DNA from: Synechococcus sp. SynAce01
Lineage (GTDB): Bacteria > Cyanobacteriota > Cyanobacteriia > PCC-6307 > Cyanobiaceae
Assembly (NCBI RefSeq): GCF_001885215.1
Contig: NZ_CP018091.1
Coordinates: 1,674,001-1,738,000, forward strand
Direction: 5' to 3'
DNA: 64,000 nt
Part shown: piece after piece, positions 8,976-18,446 of the stretch
How positions within the stretch are numbered: position 1 is the first letter of the stretch
How the letters are laid out: every line of letters starts with the position of its first letter
Made by a program: the position numbers and the translations under genes
Notes under the pieces: generated by a model
Databases searched by the model: none
Told to the model about the DNA's origin: nothing
What the model saw: the letters and a program-made list of their open reading frames with translations, nothing else

Positions 8976-11279
8976 ATGACCATCAGCCCACCAGAGCGTG
9001 GGACAAAGGCGAAGGTCTCCGTCGATCGGAACCCTGTTCCTGTCGATTTCGATGTGCTCGGCAAGCCCGGCCACTTCGATCGCAGCCTCGCCAAAGGTCC
9101 CAAAACCACCACCTGGGTTTGGAACCTCCACGCCAACGCTCACGATTTCGACAGCCACACGAGTGATCTTGAGGAAGTTTCCCGCAAGATCTTCAGTGCT
9201 CACTTCGGCCACTTGGCCGTCATTTTCATCTGGCTCAGCGGCGCCTTCTATCACGGTGCCCGCTTCTCCAACTACACCGGTTGGCTGGCCGATCCCCTGC
9301 ACGTCAAGCCCAGTGCGCAGGTGGTTTGGCCGATCTTTGGCCAAGAGATTCTCAACGCCGATGTGGGCGCCGGTTTCCACGGCATCCAGATCACCTCAGG
9401 CCTGTTCCATGTGTGGAGAGCCTGGGGTTTCACCAATGAGTTCCAGTTGCTTTGCACGGCAATCGGCGCCTTGGTGATGGCCGGTCTCATGCTCAATGCC
9501 GGTGTCTTCCACTATCACAAGGCAGCTCCAAAGCTGGAGTGGTTCCAGAACGTTGAGTCGATGCTCAACCACCATCTGGCCGGTCTTCTCGGACTGGGCT
9601 CCCTCTCCTGGACTGGACACCTGTTGCATGTGTCCCTGCCCACCACCCAGTTGATGGATGCCATCGACGCTGGGGCCCCTCTGTCGCTCAATGGCAAGGT
9701 CATTGCTTCGGTGGCGGACATCCCCCTGCCCCATGAATTCATCAATCAGGACCTGATTGCCCAGCTCTTCCCAGGCTTTGGAGCAGGGCTTGCGCCCTTC
9801 TTCACCGGGAACTGGGCTGCCTACAGCGATTTCCTCACCTTCAAAGGTGGATTGAATCCCGTCACTGGCAGCCTCTGGATGACAGACATCGCCCATCACC
9901 ACCTGGCGATCGCGGTCCTGTTCATCATTGCCGGCCACCAGTACCGCACCAACTGGGGAATTGGTCACAGCCTGAAGGAGATCCTTGAAGGCCAGAAGGG
10001 TGATCCCCTGCTGTTCCCCGCTCCGAAGGGCCACGATGGTCTGTTCGAGTTCATGACCACCTCCTGGCATGCCCAGTTGGCCGTGAACCTGGCCCTGCTT
10101 GGGTCGCTGACCATTATCGTGGCGCATCACATGTATGCGATGCCTCCCTATCCCTACATCGGGATCGATTACCCAACTCAGTTGTCGCTATTCACCCACC
10201 ACATGTGGATTGGTGGCTTCATCATCGTTGGGGCTGGTGCCCACGCGGCTATCGCACTCATCCGCGATTACGACCCGGCCAAGCATGTGGACAACGTGCT
10301 CGATCGCGTTCTCAAGGCTCGCGATGCCCTGATCAGCCACCTCAACTGGGTGTGTATCTTCCTGGGCTTCCACAGCTTCGGCCTCTACATCCACAACGAC
10401 ACCATGCGTGCTCTGGGCCGTCCCCAGGACATGTTCAGTGACTCCGCCATTCAGCTGCAACCTGTTTTCGCTCAGTGGATTCAGGGACTGCATGCCGCCG
10501 CTGCCGGCACCACAGCGCCTAACGCGCTCTCCGGTGTCAGCGAGGTGTTCAACGGAGCCGTTGTTGCTGTGGGTGGCAAGGTGGCCGCCGGTCCGATCCC
10601 CCTGGGAACGGCCGACTTCATGGTCCACCACATCCACGCCTTCACGATCCACGTCACCGTGCTGATCTTGCTGAAGGGTGTGCTTTACAGCCGCAGCTCC
10701 AGGCTCATCCCCGATAAGGCGAACCTGGGCTTCCGCTTCCCCTGTGACGGCCCCGGCCGTGGCGGTACCTGCCAGGTTTCAGCTTGGGACCACGTGTTCC
10801 TGGGTCTGTTCTGGATGTACAACTCCATCTCGATCGTGATTTTCCACTTCAGTTGGAAAATGCAGAGCGATGTCTGGGGAACCGTCAATCCGGATGGCAC
10901 TGTTCAGCACATCGCCAACGGCAACTTCGCTCAAAGCGCCATCACCATCAATGGTTGGCTGCGTGATTTCCTCTGGGCCCAGGCCTCTCAGGTGATCAAC
11001 AGCTATGGCTCCTCCTCGAGTGCCTATGGCCTGATGTTCCTCGGTGCTCACTTCGTCTGGGCCTTCAGCCTCATGTTCCTGTTCAGCGGCCGCGGCTACT
11101 GGCAGGAGCTGATTGAGTCCATCGTCTGGGCTCACAACAAGCTGAGGGTTGCTCCAGCGATTCAGCCACGGGCGCTGAGCATCATCCAGGGTCGCGCCGT
11201 TGGCGTTGCCCACTATCTCCTGGGCGGTATCGCTACCACCTGGGCGTTCTTCCTGGCCCGACTCGTCGCGGTCGGCTGA
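8976..11279 (+). CDS. psaA: Photosystem I P700 chlorophyll a apoprotein A1
   Basis: Core PSI reaction-centre subunit, 767 residues with 11 expected membrane helices, binding P700, A0, A1 and half of the FX cluster. The FX loop [12 protein letters not shown] has Cys590 and Cys599. The start is ATG at 8976 ([20 protein letters not shown]), preceded by GAGGAACG; the frame is open further upstream to 8733 but those residues do not resemble PsaA. psaB follows after 20 bases, so the two are co-transcribed. Confidence 0.98.
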   Translation: MTISPPERGTKAKVSVDRNPVPVDFDVLGKPGHFDRSLAKGPKTTTWVWNLHANAHDFDSHTSDLEEVSRKIFSAHFGHLAVIFIWLSGAFYHGARFSNYTGWLADPLHVKPSAQVVWPIFGQEILNADVGAGFHGIQITSGLFHVWRAWGFTNEFQLLCTAIGALVMAGLMLNAGVFHYHKAAPKLEWFQNVESMLNHHLAGLLGLGSLSWTGHLLHVSLPTTQLMDAIDAGAPLSLNGKVIASVADIPLPHEFINQDLIAQLFPGFGAGLAPFFTGNWAAYSDFLTFKGGLNPVTGSLWMTDIAHHHLAIAVLFIIAGHQYRTNWGIGHSLKEILEGQKGDPLLFPAPKGHDGLFEFMTTSWHAQLAVNLALLGSLTIIVAHHMYAMPPYPYIGIDYPTQLSLFTHHMWIGGFIIVGAGAHAAIALIRDYDPAKHVDNVLDRVLKARDALISHLNWVCIFLGFHSFGLYIHNDTMRALGRPQDMFSDSAIQLQPVFAQWIQGLHAAAAGTTAPNALSGVSEVFNGAVVAVGGKVAAGPIPLGTADFMVHHIHAFTIHVTVLILLKGVLYSRSSRLIPDKANLGFRFPCDGPGRGGTCQVSAWDHVFLGLFWMYNSISIVIFHFSWKMQSDVWGTVNPDGTVQHIANGNFAQSAITINGWLRDFLWAQASQVINSYGSSSSAYGLMFLGAHFVWAFSLMFLFSGRGYWQELIESIVWAHNKLRVAPAIQPRALSIIQGRAVGVAHYLLGGIATTWAFFLARLVAVG

Positions 11280-11299
11280 CCTCCTCCTGACCTTTCCAC

Positions 11300-13528
11300 A
11301 TGGCAACGAAATTTCCTTCGTTTAGCCAGGGTCTGGCACAGGACCCGACAACCCGCCGTATTTGGTACGGCATCGCCACGGCTCACGACTTCGAGAGCCA
11401 TGACGGGATGACGGAGGAGAAGCTTTACCAAAAGCTCTTCTCCACTCACTTCGGTCACCTGGCGATCATCGGCCTCTGGGTTTCGGGAAACCTGTTCCAT
11501 ATCGCCTGGCAGGGCAACTTTGAGCAGTGGGTCGCCGATCCGCTGCACGTCCGTCCCATCGCTCACGCGATCTGGGATCCTCACTTCGGCCAGGGGGCCA
11601 TCACCGCCTTCACCCAGGCGGGCGCAACCTCCCCGGTGAACATCGCTTATTCCGGTCTGTACCACTGGTGGTACACGATCGGCATGACCACCAACGCCGA
11701 GCTTTATCAGGGATCCATCTTCATGATGATCCTCTCGGCTTGGGCGCTTTTCGCCGGTTGGCTCCACCTTCAGCCCAAGTTCCTGCCTTCCCTGGCCTGG
11801 TTCAAGAACGCTGAATCCCGGCTGAACCACCACCTGGCTGTTCTGTTCGGTTTCAGCTCCATCGCCTGGACCGGTCACCTGGTCCACGTGGCCATCCCCG
11901 AGGCCCGAGGCCAGCACGTCGGTTGGGACAACTTCCTCAACGTGCTTCCTCACCCAGCCGGTCTGGCTCCGTTCTTCACCGGCAACTGGGGGGTCTATGC
12001 CGAAAATCCCGACACTCTCAATCAGGTCTTCGGAACTTCCGAAGGTTCTGGTACAGCGATCCTCACCTTCCTGGGTGGCTTCCAGCCCCAGACCGAGGCG
12101 CTCTGGCTCACCGATATCGCCCACCACCACCTGGCGATCGGCTGCCTGTTTGTGATCGCTGGCCACATGTATCGCACCAACTTCGGGATCGGCCATTCGA
12201 TCCGGGAGATTCTGGAGGCTCACAATCCTCCTCAGGGCACACCGTTCGGTGGCGCGCTTGGTGCCGGTCATAAGGGCCTTTATGACACGATCAACAACTC
12301 CCTGCACTTCCAGCTCGGACTTGCCCTTGCTTCGCTCGGGGTGATCACCAGCCTGGTGGCTCAGCACATGTATGCGTTGCCGTCCTATGCGTTCATCGCC
12401 AAGGACTACACAACGCAGGCAGCGCTTTACACCCACCACCAGTACATCGCCATCTTCCTGATGGTCGGTGCCTTCGCTCACGGTGCGATCTTCTTCATCC
12501 GTGATTACGACCCCGAAGCCAACAAGAACAATGTTCTGGCTCGGATGCTCGAGCACAAAGAAGCGATCATCAGCCACCTGAGCTGGGTATCCCTGTTCCT
12601 CGGTTTCCACACCCTGGGCCTCTACGTCCACAACGATGTGGTCGTGGCCTTCGGTACCCCCGAGAAGCAGATCCTGGTGGAGCCGGTCTTCGCTCAGTTC
12701 GTTCAAGCCTCCAGTGGCAAGTTGCTCTACGGCATGGATGTCTTCCTGTCGAATGCCGACAGCATTGCCTCCACGGCCTGGCCTAACTACGGCGCTGTCT
12801 GGCTGCCTGGCTGGATGGAAGCGATCAACTCGGGAACCAACGATGTGTTCCTGCAGATCGGCCCTGGTGACTTCCTTGTTCACCACGCCATCGCCCTTGG
12901 ACTGCACACCACCACCTTGATCCTGGTCAAGGGTGCACTCGACGCCCGGGGTTCCAAGTTGATGCCTGACAAGAAGGACTTCGGCTACTCCTTCCCCTGC
13001 GACGGCCCCGGCCGTGGCGGCACCTGCGATATCTCAGCCTGGGACGCCTTCTACCTGTCGGTTTTCTGGGCCCTCAATACCGTCGGTTGGGTCACCTTCT
13101 ACTGGCACTGGAAGCACCTCGCCATCTGGCAGGGCAACGTGGCTCAGTTCAACGAATCAAGCACCTATCTGATGGGCTGGTTCCGCGACTACCTCTGGCT
13201 CAACAGCTCCCAGCTGATCAACGGTTACAACCCGTTCGGGACGAACAACCTGGCTGTCTGGGCCTGGATGTTCCTCTTCGGTCACCTGGTCTGGGCGACA
13301 GGATTCATGTTCCTGATCTCCTGGAGGGGCTACTGGCAGGAATTGATCGAGACCATCGTCTGGGCGCACCAGCGCACACCGCTCGCCAACATGGTTGGCT
13401 GGCGTGACAAGCCGGTTGCACTCTCGATCGTTCAAGCCCGTGTGGTTGGTCTGGCGCACTTCTCTGTGGGTTACATCCTCACGTACGGTGCTTTCCTGAT
13501 CGCCTCTACATCCGGGAAGTTCGGCTAA
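11300..13528 (+). CDS. psaB: Photosystem I P700 chlorophyll a apoprotein A2
   Basis: Partner of PsaA in the PSI heterodimer, 742 residues beginning [20 protein letters not shown]. The FX-binding loop contains Cys567 and Cys576 ([12 protein letters not shown]), identical in wording to PsaA. The His-rich helices that coordinate chlorophyll (for example [12 protein letters not shown]) are present. It ends 48 bases before an intrinsic terminator, making psaAB a compact two-gene operon. Confidence 0.98.
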   Translation: MATKFPSFSQGLAQDPTTRRIWYGIATAHDFESHDGMTEEKLYQKLFSTHFGHLAIIGLWVSGNLFHIAWQGNFEQWVADPLHVRPIAHAIWDPHFGQGAITAFTQAGATSPVNIAYSGLYHWWYTIGMTTNAELYQGSIFMMILSAWALFAGWLHLQPKFLPSLAWFKNAESRLNHHLAVLFGFSSIAWTGHLVHVAIPEARGQHVGWDNFLNVLPHPAGLAPFFTGNWGVYAENPDTLNQVFGTSEGSGTAILTFLGGFQPQTEALWLTDIAHHHLAIGCLFVIAGHMYRTNFGIGHSIREILEAHNPPQGTPFGGALGAGHKGLYDTINNSLHFQLGLALASLGVITSLVAQHMYALPSYAFIAKDYTTQAALYTHHQYIAIFLMVGAFAHGAIFFIRDYDPEANKNNVLARMLEHKEAIISHLSWVSLFLGFHTLGLYVHNDVVVAFGTPEKQILVEPVFAQFVQASSGKLLYGMDVFLSNADSIASTAWPNYGAVWLPGWMEAINSGTNDVFLQIGPGDFLVHHAIALGLHTTTLILVKGALDARGSKLMPDKKDFGYSFPCDGPGRGGTCDISAWDAFYLSVFWALNTVGWVTFYWHWKHLAIWQGNVAQFNESSTYLMGWFRDYLWLNSSQLINGYNPFGTNNLAVWAWMFLFGHLVWATGFMFLISWRGYWQELIETIVWAHQRTPLANMVGWRDKPVALSIVQARVVGLAHFSVGYILTYGAFLIASTSGKFG

Positions 13529-13575
13529 CGCCTCACTCCCACCTAATTCTCGAGGGACGAACCTCAACCATTCCC

Positions 13576-13599
13576 CCCGGCTACTGCTGGGGTTTTTTA
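13576..13599 (+). terminator. Rho-independent terminator of psaAB
   Basis: A 7-bp stem (CCCCGGC with GCTGGGG, one G-U pair) and a 4-base loop are followed directly by TTTTTT. It is placed about 50 bases after the psaB stop. Confidence 0.85.
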
Positions 13600-13841
13600 T
13601 TGGGAAAAGGATTGCCCGCCTGCCTGCCTAACTGTCTGTTGCCCGTCTTTCTTGCTGGCTGCCAGGTCCAGGGTTCAGCCTCTTTGTGTATGGCCACAGT
13701 TTTCTCTGCCTGGCCCTGCGAGCCCTGCTGGCCCTACGAGCCGCTGCTCCCTTTGGGCAGCAAAACCCACGTATATTCAATGATGTGCTGATCTGTTCGC
13801 CCTGTCCCAGAGTCGGTGATTCGCTCTGATCTGACGACTGT
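13600..13841. other. Intergenic stretch between psaB terminator and RND pump gene
   Basis: No gene I can support. A plus-strand frame at 13600-13791 (63 codons, many Cys and Pro) has no ribosome-binding site and no recognisable content. The stretch lies between the convergent 3' ends of psaB and the RND gene. Confidence 0.5.
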
Positions 13842-16800
13842 TTACTGTTCCGATTCGCTTGGGGAAGAGCCGCGCTTGGGCCACCATTTCCTGCCTTCCA
13901 GTAATTTCATTTCCAGATAGACCACCGGCACCACGAACAGGGTGAGTGCCGTGGCCACCAGCAGGCCGGAGAACACCACAGTGCCGATACTCACCCTGCT
14001 GGCAGCGCCGGCACCCGTGGCGAAAACCAGGGGCAGAAAACCCGCCAGTGAGGTGAGGGCTGTCAGCACAATCGGCCGCAGGCGGCTGATGGCGGCCTCT
14101 TCGATCGCTTCGCGCAGGGCCATCGCTTCCTGCAGACGTTGATTGGCAAATTCAACGATCAGGATTCCATTCTTTGCCGCCAGACTCACCAGGACCAGCA
14201 TTCCGACCTGGGCGTAGATGTCCAGAAAGAGTCCCCGACCAGCCAGACCTAGCAACGCTCCCAGCAAGGCCAGCGGAACGGTGATCAAAATGATGATCGG
14301 ATCGAGGAAACTCTCGTAGAGGGCGGCCAGCACCAGGAACGTCGTCACGAGGCCCAGCACAAAAAGCTGCTGGGTCTTGCCGCCCGCCTGACGCTCCTCT
14401 CGGGCCAGTCCCACCCATTCGAGGTCGGTGACCGGACTGCCCTGCTCCTGCTTGACCTGCTCAAGGATGGCGATGGCCTGGCCTGTGCTGACGCCGTCCT
14501 TGGGCAGGGCCTGCACGGTGATTGAGCGTGACAGGCGACTGCGGTTGATGGAGGTGGGCCCGGTGGCTGGAACCAGCCGCGCCACTTCCCCCAGCGCAAT
14601 CAGGTCACCGCCGCGGCTGCGCACTTTCAAGGCCAGCACGTCTTCGGCATTGCGCCGGTCTTCGCCATCAAGCTGGACCACGACCCGCCGCACCCGGTCC
14701 CCTTCAAAGCTGTCGTTCACATAGCGACTGCCAAAGCTGGCCCCGAGGGTGTCGACGACGGTGTCGAGATCGAGGTCGAGGGAGGCCATCCGCAGCCGAT
14801 CCGGTTCAAGCCGCAGCAAGGGGGCGTCGGCACTGAAGCGTGTGCTGACCCGCTCAAAGGCGTCGGTGGCGTTGGCCGCTGCGATGAAGCTCCGCACCTC
14901 GGCCTCGAAGTCGCTGAGATTGAGCCGGCCGCCGCTGATGTCGAGCAGTTCGAGCTCCAGCCCCCCCTCGCTGCTGAATCCCCGCACGGGGGGAGGGACA
15001 CTCAGCAGCACCGTGGCCTCGGGGATCTGTTCGCGCATGGCCGCCCCCAGCCGTTGGGCGATGGCTTCGTTGCTGTTTTCTTTGGCGTTGCCCCGCTGCT
15101 CCAGCGGTTGTAGGCGCAGGAAGAAGATGCCTCTGTTTGGGGCGCTGTCGCCGAAGGAGCGGCCGGCGTAGAAGTTGCCGACCCGCACCAGCTTTTCTTC
15201 GGCCACCACCTGCCGGACCTTCTCCACCACCCGCTCGGTGCTGCGCAGTGAGGCACCACCGGGGAGCACCACGACGCCGCGCACCTGGCTGTCGTCTTCT
15301 TGGGGGATGAAGCCGGTTGGCAGCTGGCCAAGGCCCCAGCCCGCCAGCACCAGCCCGCCGAGTAATCCGAGCAGCACCAGGCGGCGGCGCCGAAAGCTGC
15401 GTTCCAAGGCCTTGCCGTACCAGTGGCGCAGCCGGTCCAGCCAGCGTTGGGGGCGCTGCAGCAGCCGGCTCAGCCAATCGGGTTCCTTCCAGCCATGGCC
15501 GAGCAGCCAGCTGGCAGCCACGGGAGTGAAGGTGAGGGCGTTGAGGGTGGAGAAGAGAATCGTGGCGCCAATCGTGATCGCGATCGGTTGGTAAAGCCGG
15601 CCGACACTGCCGGGAATGGCCAGCACCGGCAGGAAGACCACCACCAGCACCAAGGAGGTGGCGATCACGGCACCCCCCAGTTCCTGCATGGCATTGCGGG
15701 CGGCCCGCATCGGCGATTCGCCGGCTTCCAGCCGCCGACCAATGTCTTCGCTGACGACAATGGCGTCATCCACCACAAGTCCGGTGGCGAGCACCATGCC
15801 GAACAAGGTGAGCGTGTTGATCGAGCTGCCTGTGAGCCGTAAGACCGTGATGCTGCCAATCAGGGCAACCGGGACCGCCACAGCGCTGACCAAGGCCAGT
15901 CGACTGTTGCCCAAGGCCACCAGCAGCACGAGCAGCACGAGCAGCACCGCATCGCGCAAGCTGTTCCAGGTCAGCTGAATGCTTTCGCGCACCGTATCGG
16001 CCACATCGACGATCCGTTGCAGCTCCATGCCTGGCGGGAAGCTGGTCTCGATCTCGGCGAGGGAGGCATTGACGGCATTGCTGACATCCAGGGCATTGCT
16101 ACCGTCCCGCTGGAAGATCAGCACCGCCACGGTGGGATCGCCGCCCAGATTGATGGCCGTGCTCTCGAAGTCTTCGAGATCCAGGCTCACCCGCCCCACC
16201 TCCTTGAGCAACACCACCCCGCCGTTGGGGGTTTTGGCGACCACCAGCTCTTCGAGTTCAGGCACGCTGCGCAGCCGCCCTTCCATCTCCAACGGGAAGG
16301 TGGTTTCCTGATTTTCTGGGCTGGGGGCATCGCCCACCTGGCCCAGGGCCGCCAGCACGTTCTGCTCGCGCAGGGCGTCCACCACATCGCTGATCGTCAG
16401 CCCACGTGTTTCGAGAGCCCTGGGATCCAGCCATAGCCGGAAGGCCAGCGGGCTGCTGCCGACGACGGCCACATTGCCGACCCCTGGCACCCGTTGCAGC
16501 GTGTCCCGCAGCTTTTCATCCAACCAGCCGCTCAAGAAAGCGGGTTCGAACAGCCCCTCGGGCGCGCTGAAACTCAGCACCATCAGCAGATCGTCGGAGC
16601 TGCGCCTGACTTGTACCCCCAGCCGCGCGACCTGGGGCGGCAGGCGCGGGTTGGCCAGGGAGGCTTCGTTCTGGGCGTTGATCTGATTGAGCTCGGGATT
16701 GCCCCCCTCAAAGGTCAGGGTGATCGAGCTGCTGTTGGCCGAGCTGGTGGAACGGATCGTTTCGAGTCGCTCCAGCCCGTTCAACTGGCGCTCCAGGGGG

Positions 16801-16994
16801 GTGGTGACGCCCTGCTCCACCACGGCGGCGCCGCCACCGGGATAGTTCGCTCGCACATTGACCCTGATCGGCGCGATCGGTGGCAGGTTTTCCACCTGCA
16901 GTCCCTGAAGGCTGATCAGGCCAACCATCACCACCAACAGGCTCACCACCAGGGTGAGCACGGGGCGTTTCAAGAACGGGTCCGACACCGACAT
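13842..16994 (-). CDS. RND-family efflux pump inner-membrane transporter (AcrB/HAE1-like)
   Basis: Proton-driven exporter of 1050 residues, full family length. It opens with MSVSDPFLKRPVLTLVVSLL (first membrane helix), has two large periplasmic loops, and carries the paired proton-relay aspartates in helix 4 (VVDDAIVVSEDI, Asp409-Asp410). The second half repeats the fold and ends with SIGTVVFSGLLVATALTLF and a short cytoplasmic tail. Neither a membrane-fusion protein nor a TolC-like channel gene is adjacent, so the partner proteins must be encoded elsewhere. It stands alone on the minus strand between psaB and psaL. The substrate cannot be told from sequence. Confidence 0.9.
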   Translation of the reverse strand: MSVSDPFLKRPVLTLVVSLLVVMVGLISLQGLQVENLPPIAPIRVNVRANYPGGGAAVVEQGVTTPLERQLNGLERLETIRSTSSANSSSITLTFEGGNPELNQINAQNEASLANPRLPPQVARLGVQVRRSSDDLLMVLSFSAPEGLFEPAFLSGWLDEKLRDTLQRVPGVGNVAVVGSSPLAFRLWLDPRALETRGLTISDVVDALREQNVLAALGQVGDAPSPENQETTFPLEMEGRLRSVPELEELVVAKTPNGGVVLLKEVGRVSLDLEDFESTAINLGGDPTVAVLIFQRDGSNALDVSNAVNASLAEIETSFPPGMELQRIVDVADTVRESIQLTWNSLRDAVLLVLLVLLVALGNSRLALVSAVAVPVALIGSITVLRLTGSSINTLTLFGMVLATGLVVDDAIVVSEDIGRRLEAGESPMRAARNAMQELGGAVIATSLVLVVVFLPVLAIPGSVGRLYQPIAITIGATILFSTLNALTFTPVAASWLLGHGWKEPDWLSRLLQRPQRWLDRLRHWYGKALERSFRRRRLVLLGLLGGLVLAGWGLGQLPTGFIPQEDDSQVRGVVVLPGGASLRSTERVVEKVRQVVAEEKLVRVGNFYAGRSFGDSAPNRGIFFLRLQPLEQRGNAKENSNEAIAQRLGAAMREQIPEATVLLSVPPPVRGFSSEGGLELELLDISGGRLNLSDFEAEVRSFIAAANATDAFERVSTRFSADAPLLRLEPDRLRMASLDLDLDTVVDTLGASFGSRYVNDSFEGDRVRRVVVQLDGEDRRNAEDVLALKVRSRGGDLIALGEVARLVPATGPTSINRSRLSRSITVQALPKDGVSTGQAIAILEQVKQEQGSPVTDLEWVGLAREERQAGGKTQQLFVLGLVTTFLVLAALYESFLDPIIILITVPLALLGALLGLAGRGLFLDIYAQVGMLVLVSLAAKNGILIVEFANQRLQEAMALREAIEEAAISRLRPIVLTALTSLAGFLPLVFATGAGAASRVSIGTVVFSGLLVATALTLFVVPVVYLEMKLLEGRKWWPKRGSSPSESEQ

Positions 16995-17099
16995 GGGGCT
17001 GTTGCAGCCGCTCGGCTGATCCGTGTTTCAAGGGCTGTTCTAAGGCGTCGGCAAAGGGGGCTGGATGGAGGCCTGCGGTAGGGGTGGCGATAGCGCATG

Positions 17100-17124
17100 A
17101 AAAAGCCCCACCTGAGTGGGGCTC
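17100..17124 (-). terminator. Rho-independent terminator of psaI-psaL
   Basis: AGCCCCAC and GTGGGGCT form an 8-bp perfect stem with loop CTGA. Read on the minus strand it is followed by a run of T (the A run at 17100-17105 on the plus strand). It is 36 bases after the psaL stop and separates psaIL from the RND gene. Confidence 0.85.
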
Positions 17125-17159
17125 AGAGCCTGGGCCCGCCCTTGGATGGCGGGTGTGAC

Positions 17160-17651
17160 TCAGCTGAGGCCGGCCAGGCCGCCGGTGAGCTTCATCAGTG
17201 GCGAGCCCATCAGGCTGCCAGCCAGGAACCAGGCGAAGGCGGCGCCGCCGCAACCGCCGAGCCAGAAGCCGCTGGCGAATTCGGCCCAACCGGCTTTGGT
17301 GAACAGGTCGGCAGGTGGGTTGTCGATCGTGGCGTCGGGGGGCTGGACATTGGGACCAGTGCCCGCCGTGCCGTAAATCGACAGGCAGATCGTGAGGATC
17401 GAGACCAGCCCGATCGTGGCCAGCAGGCCAGAGGTGCTGGCGTATTCGGTCAGACGCAGGGGACCGGTGAGGGCGAACGGTCCGTAGAGCAGAAAGCCAT
17501 GGGCCATGCCCACTTCAAGGCCGCGACGGTTCGGCGACAGGGAAGGCCGGTAGGCCGGCAGGGCATTCAGAAACGCCTTGGAGAAATAGCTGCTGTTGAC
17601 GGGAGTGGCCAGATTGCCGACGGTGGCATCAGCGACGGGTTGCACGGTCAT
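17160..17651 (-). CDS. psaL: Photosystem I subunit XI
   Basis: Membrane subunit that forms the contact surface of PSI trimers in cyanobacteria, 163 residues. Recognised from [21 protein letters not shown] and the following helices ([18 protein letters not shown], and a final Gly-rich helix [18 protein letters not shown]). It follows psaI with a 72-base gap and ends at a strong terminator. PsaL and PsaI contact each other in PSI, so the pair is a natural operon. Confidence 0.95.
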   Translation of the reverse strand: MTVQPVADATVGNLATPVNSSYFSKAFLNALPAYRPSLSPNRRGLEVGMAHGFLLYGPFALTGPLRLTEYASTSGLLATIGLVSILTICLSIYGTAGTGPNVQPPDATIDNPPADLFTKAGWAEFASGFWLGGCGGAAFAWFLAGSLMGSPLMKLTGGLAGLS

Positions 17652-17723
17652 GGAAAAGAACGGGGAAGGGAACGAACGCAGCAGGCCACGCGCAGGGAGG
17701 CAATCCGCAGGGGATCGCTGGGC

Positions 17724-17840
17724 TCAGTCGCGGGCTTCGATCACGTTGAACAACAGGGCCATGGCGATGGCCGGGCCAAGGATTCCAACGAATGGAACGA
17801 GGATGGACGGCAGCCAGGCGGCGGCGAATTCTCCAGTCAT
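17724..17840 (-). CDS. psaI: Photosystem I subunit VIII
   Basis: A 38-residue single-helix protein reading MTGEFAAAWLPSILVPF followed by VGILGPAIAMALLFNVIEA, typical PsaI: a short lumenal or stromal head, one hydrophobic helix and a charged end. It starts at ATG 17840 and stops with TGA at 17724, upstream of and on the same strand as psaL. PsaI helps to anchor PsaL in the PSI complex. Confidence 0.9.
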   Translation of the reverse strand: MTGEFAAAWLPSILVPFVGILGPAIAMALLFNVIEARD

Positions 17841-17850
17841 GGCTCGGGCC

Positions 17851-17874
17851 AATACAGCAACCGGCGGTACTGTA
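17851..17874 (-). promoter_or_regulatory. Inverted repeat ATACAG/CTGTAT upstream of psaI, possible operator
   Basis: ATACAG (around 17851) and CTGTAT (around 17869) are perfect 6-bp complementary arms about 12 bases apart, 11-34 bases before the psaI start. The spacing suits a dimeric regulator site, but no known consensus was matched with confidence. Confidence 0.35.
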
Positions 17875-17951
17875 TCGAGCACTTCCGGGCTCACCTGGCA
17901 GGGTCGCCAGGGGTGACATAAAAATCAATCCCCCATGGAGCTCTTCAGCTG

Positions 17952-18446
17952 ATGGCGTTCTTCAGTGGCGTCCTGATCACCGGCATTTTTCTTGTCGCCT
18001 GGCTGCTCGGTCGTCCCGGCCTGGGCCAGCGGGCTTCGGCCCGGGGAGGGACCAGCCCAGGGCGTGCTTTGCCGGCGGCCAGTCTGGTCGCAAAGACCAA
18101 GACCAAGACCAAGACCAAGATCCAGGACAAGGCCACTGGCTGGGCAGCGGTCACTGATTTGGAGTTTGGGTCGTTCAGCGCTGGTGAGCGGCAGAAGCAA
18201 CGGCTCCTGCGCGAACTCGCTGTCGCCTTTCGCGGCAGAGGCGACGATCGGCTCGCGGCCATCCACCTGGCCCTGCGATCGGGGGATCGCTCCGTGCTGC
18301 CCTTTCTGCGGCGGGGCCGTCTTGATTCCGATCCACGGGTGGCGGCCCTGGCCGCCGAGGGGCTGGTCCGATTCCGTGGCAAGCCGGCGGCTCAGCCGCT
18401 GCCGCTGCCACTGAGACGGCCGCGCAAGGTGTCCCGCACCCGGTAG
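17952..18446 (+). CDS. Hypothetical membrane-anchored protein with HEAT-like repeat
   Basis: 164 residues. The N-terminus (MAFFSGVLITGIFLVAWLLG) is one membrane helix or signal anchor. Next comes a linker with a KTKTKTKTK run encoded by tandem AAGACC hexamers at 18093-18122. Residues from about 95 (DDRLAAIHLALRSGDRSVLP) and about 125 (DPRVAALAAEGLVRFRGK) look like PBS-lyase or HEAT-type helical repeats. The last 55 bases overlap the convergent glycosyltransferase. The function is unknown; similar small proteins sit in picocyanobacterial genomes, but I cannot name one. Confidence 0.7.
   Translation: MAFFSGVLITGIFLVAWLLGRPGLGQRASARGGTSPGRALPAASLVAKTKTKTKTKIQDKATGWAAVTDLEFGSFSAGERQKQRLLRELAVAFRGRGDDRLAAIHLALRSGDRSVLPFLRRGRLDSDPRVAALAAEGLVRFRGKPAAQPLPLPLRRPRKVSRTR
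18093..18122 (+). repeat. Hexanucleotide tandem repeat (AAGACC x4 plus AAGATC)
   Basis: Four exact AAGACC units and a fifth with one change, in frame, encode alternating Lys-Thr. Such a run can change copy number by slippage without breaking the frame. Confidence 0.9.

Noticed and set aside
11213-12907. 564-codon open frame antisense to psaB
   Set aside because: It lies entirely opposite a conserved photosystem gene and has the composition expected of a GC-rich antisense frame; no domain is visible.
13600-13791. Possible 63-residue Cys-rich small protein after psaB
   Set aside because: No ribosome-binding site, located just after a terminator, no similarity to known small photosystem proteins.
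15922-15948. AGCAGCACG repeats in the RND pump gene, suspected CRISPR-like or phase-variable array
   Set aside because: Only three 9-base units, encoding Leu/Val in a membrane helix; simple codon repetition explains it.
17097-17921. 274-codon plus-strand frame across psaL and psaI
   Set aside because: It runs antisense to two recognised PSI genes and includes their terminator.
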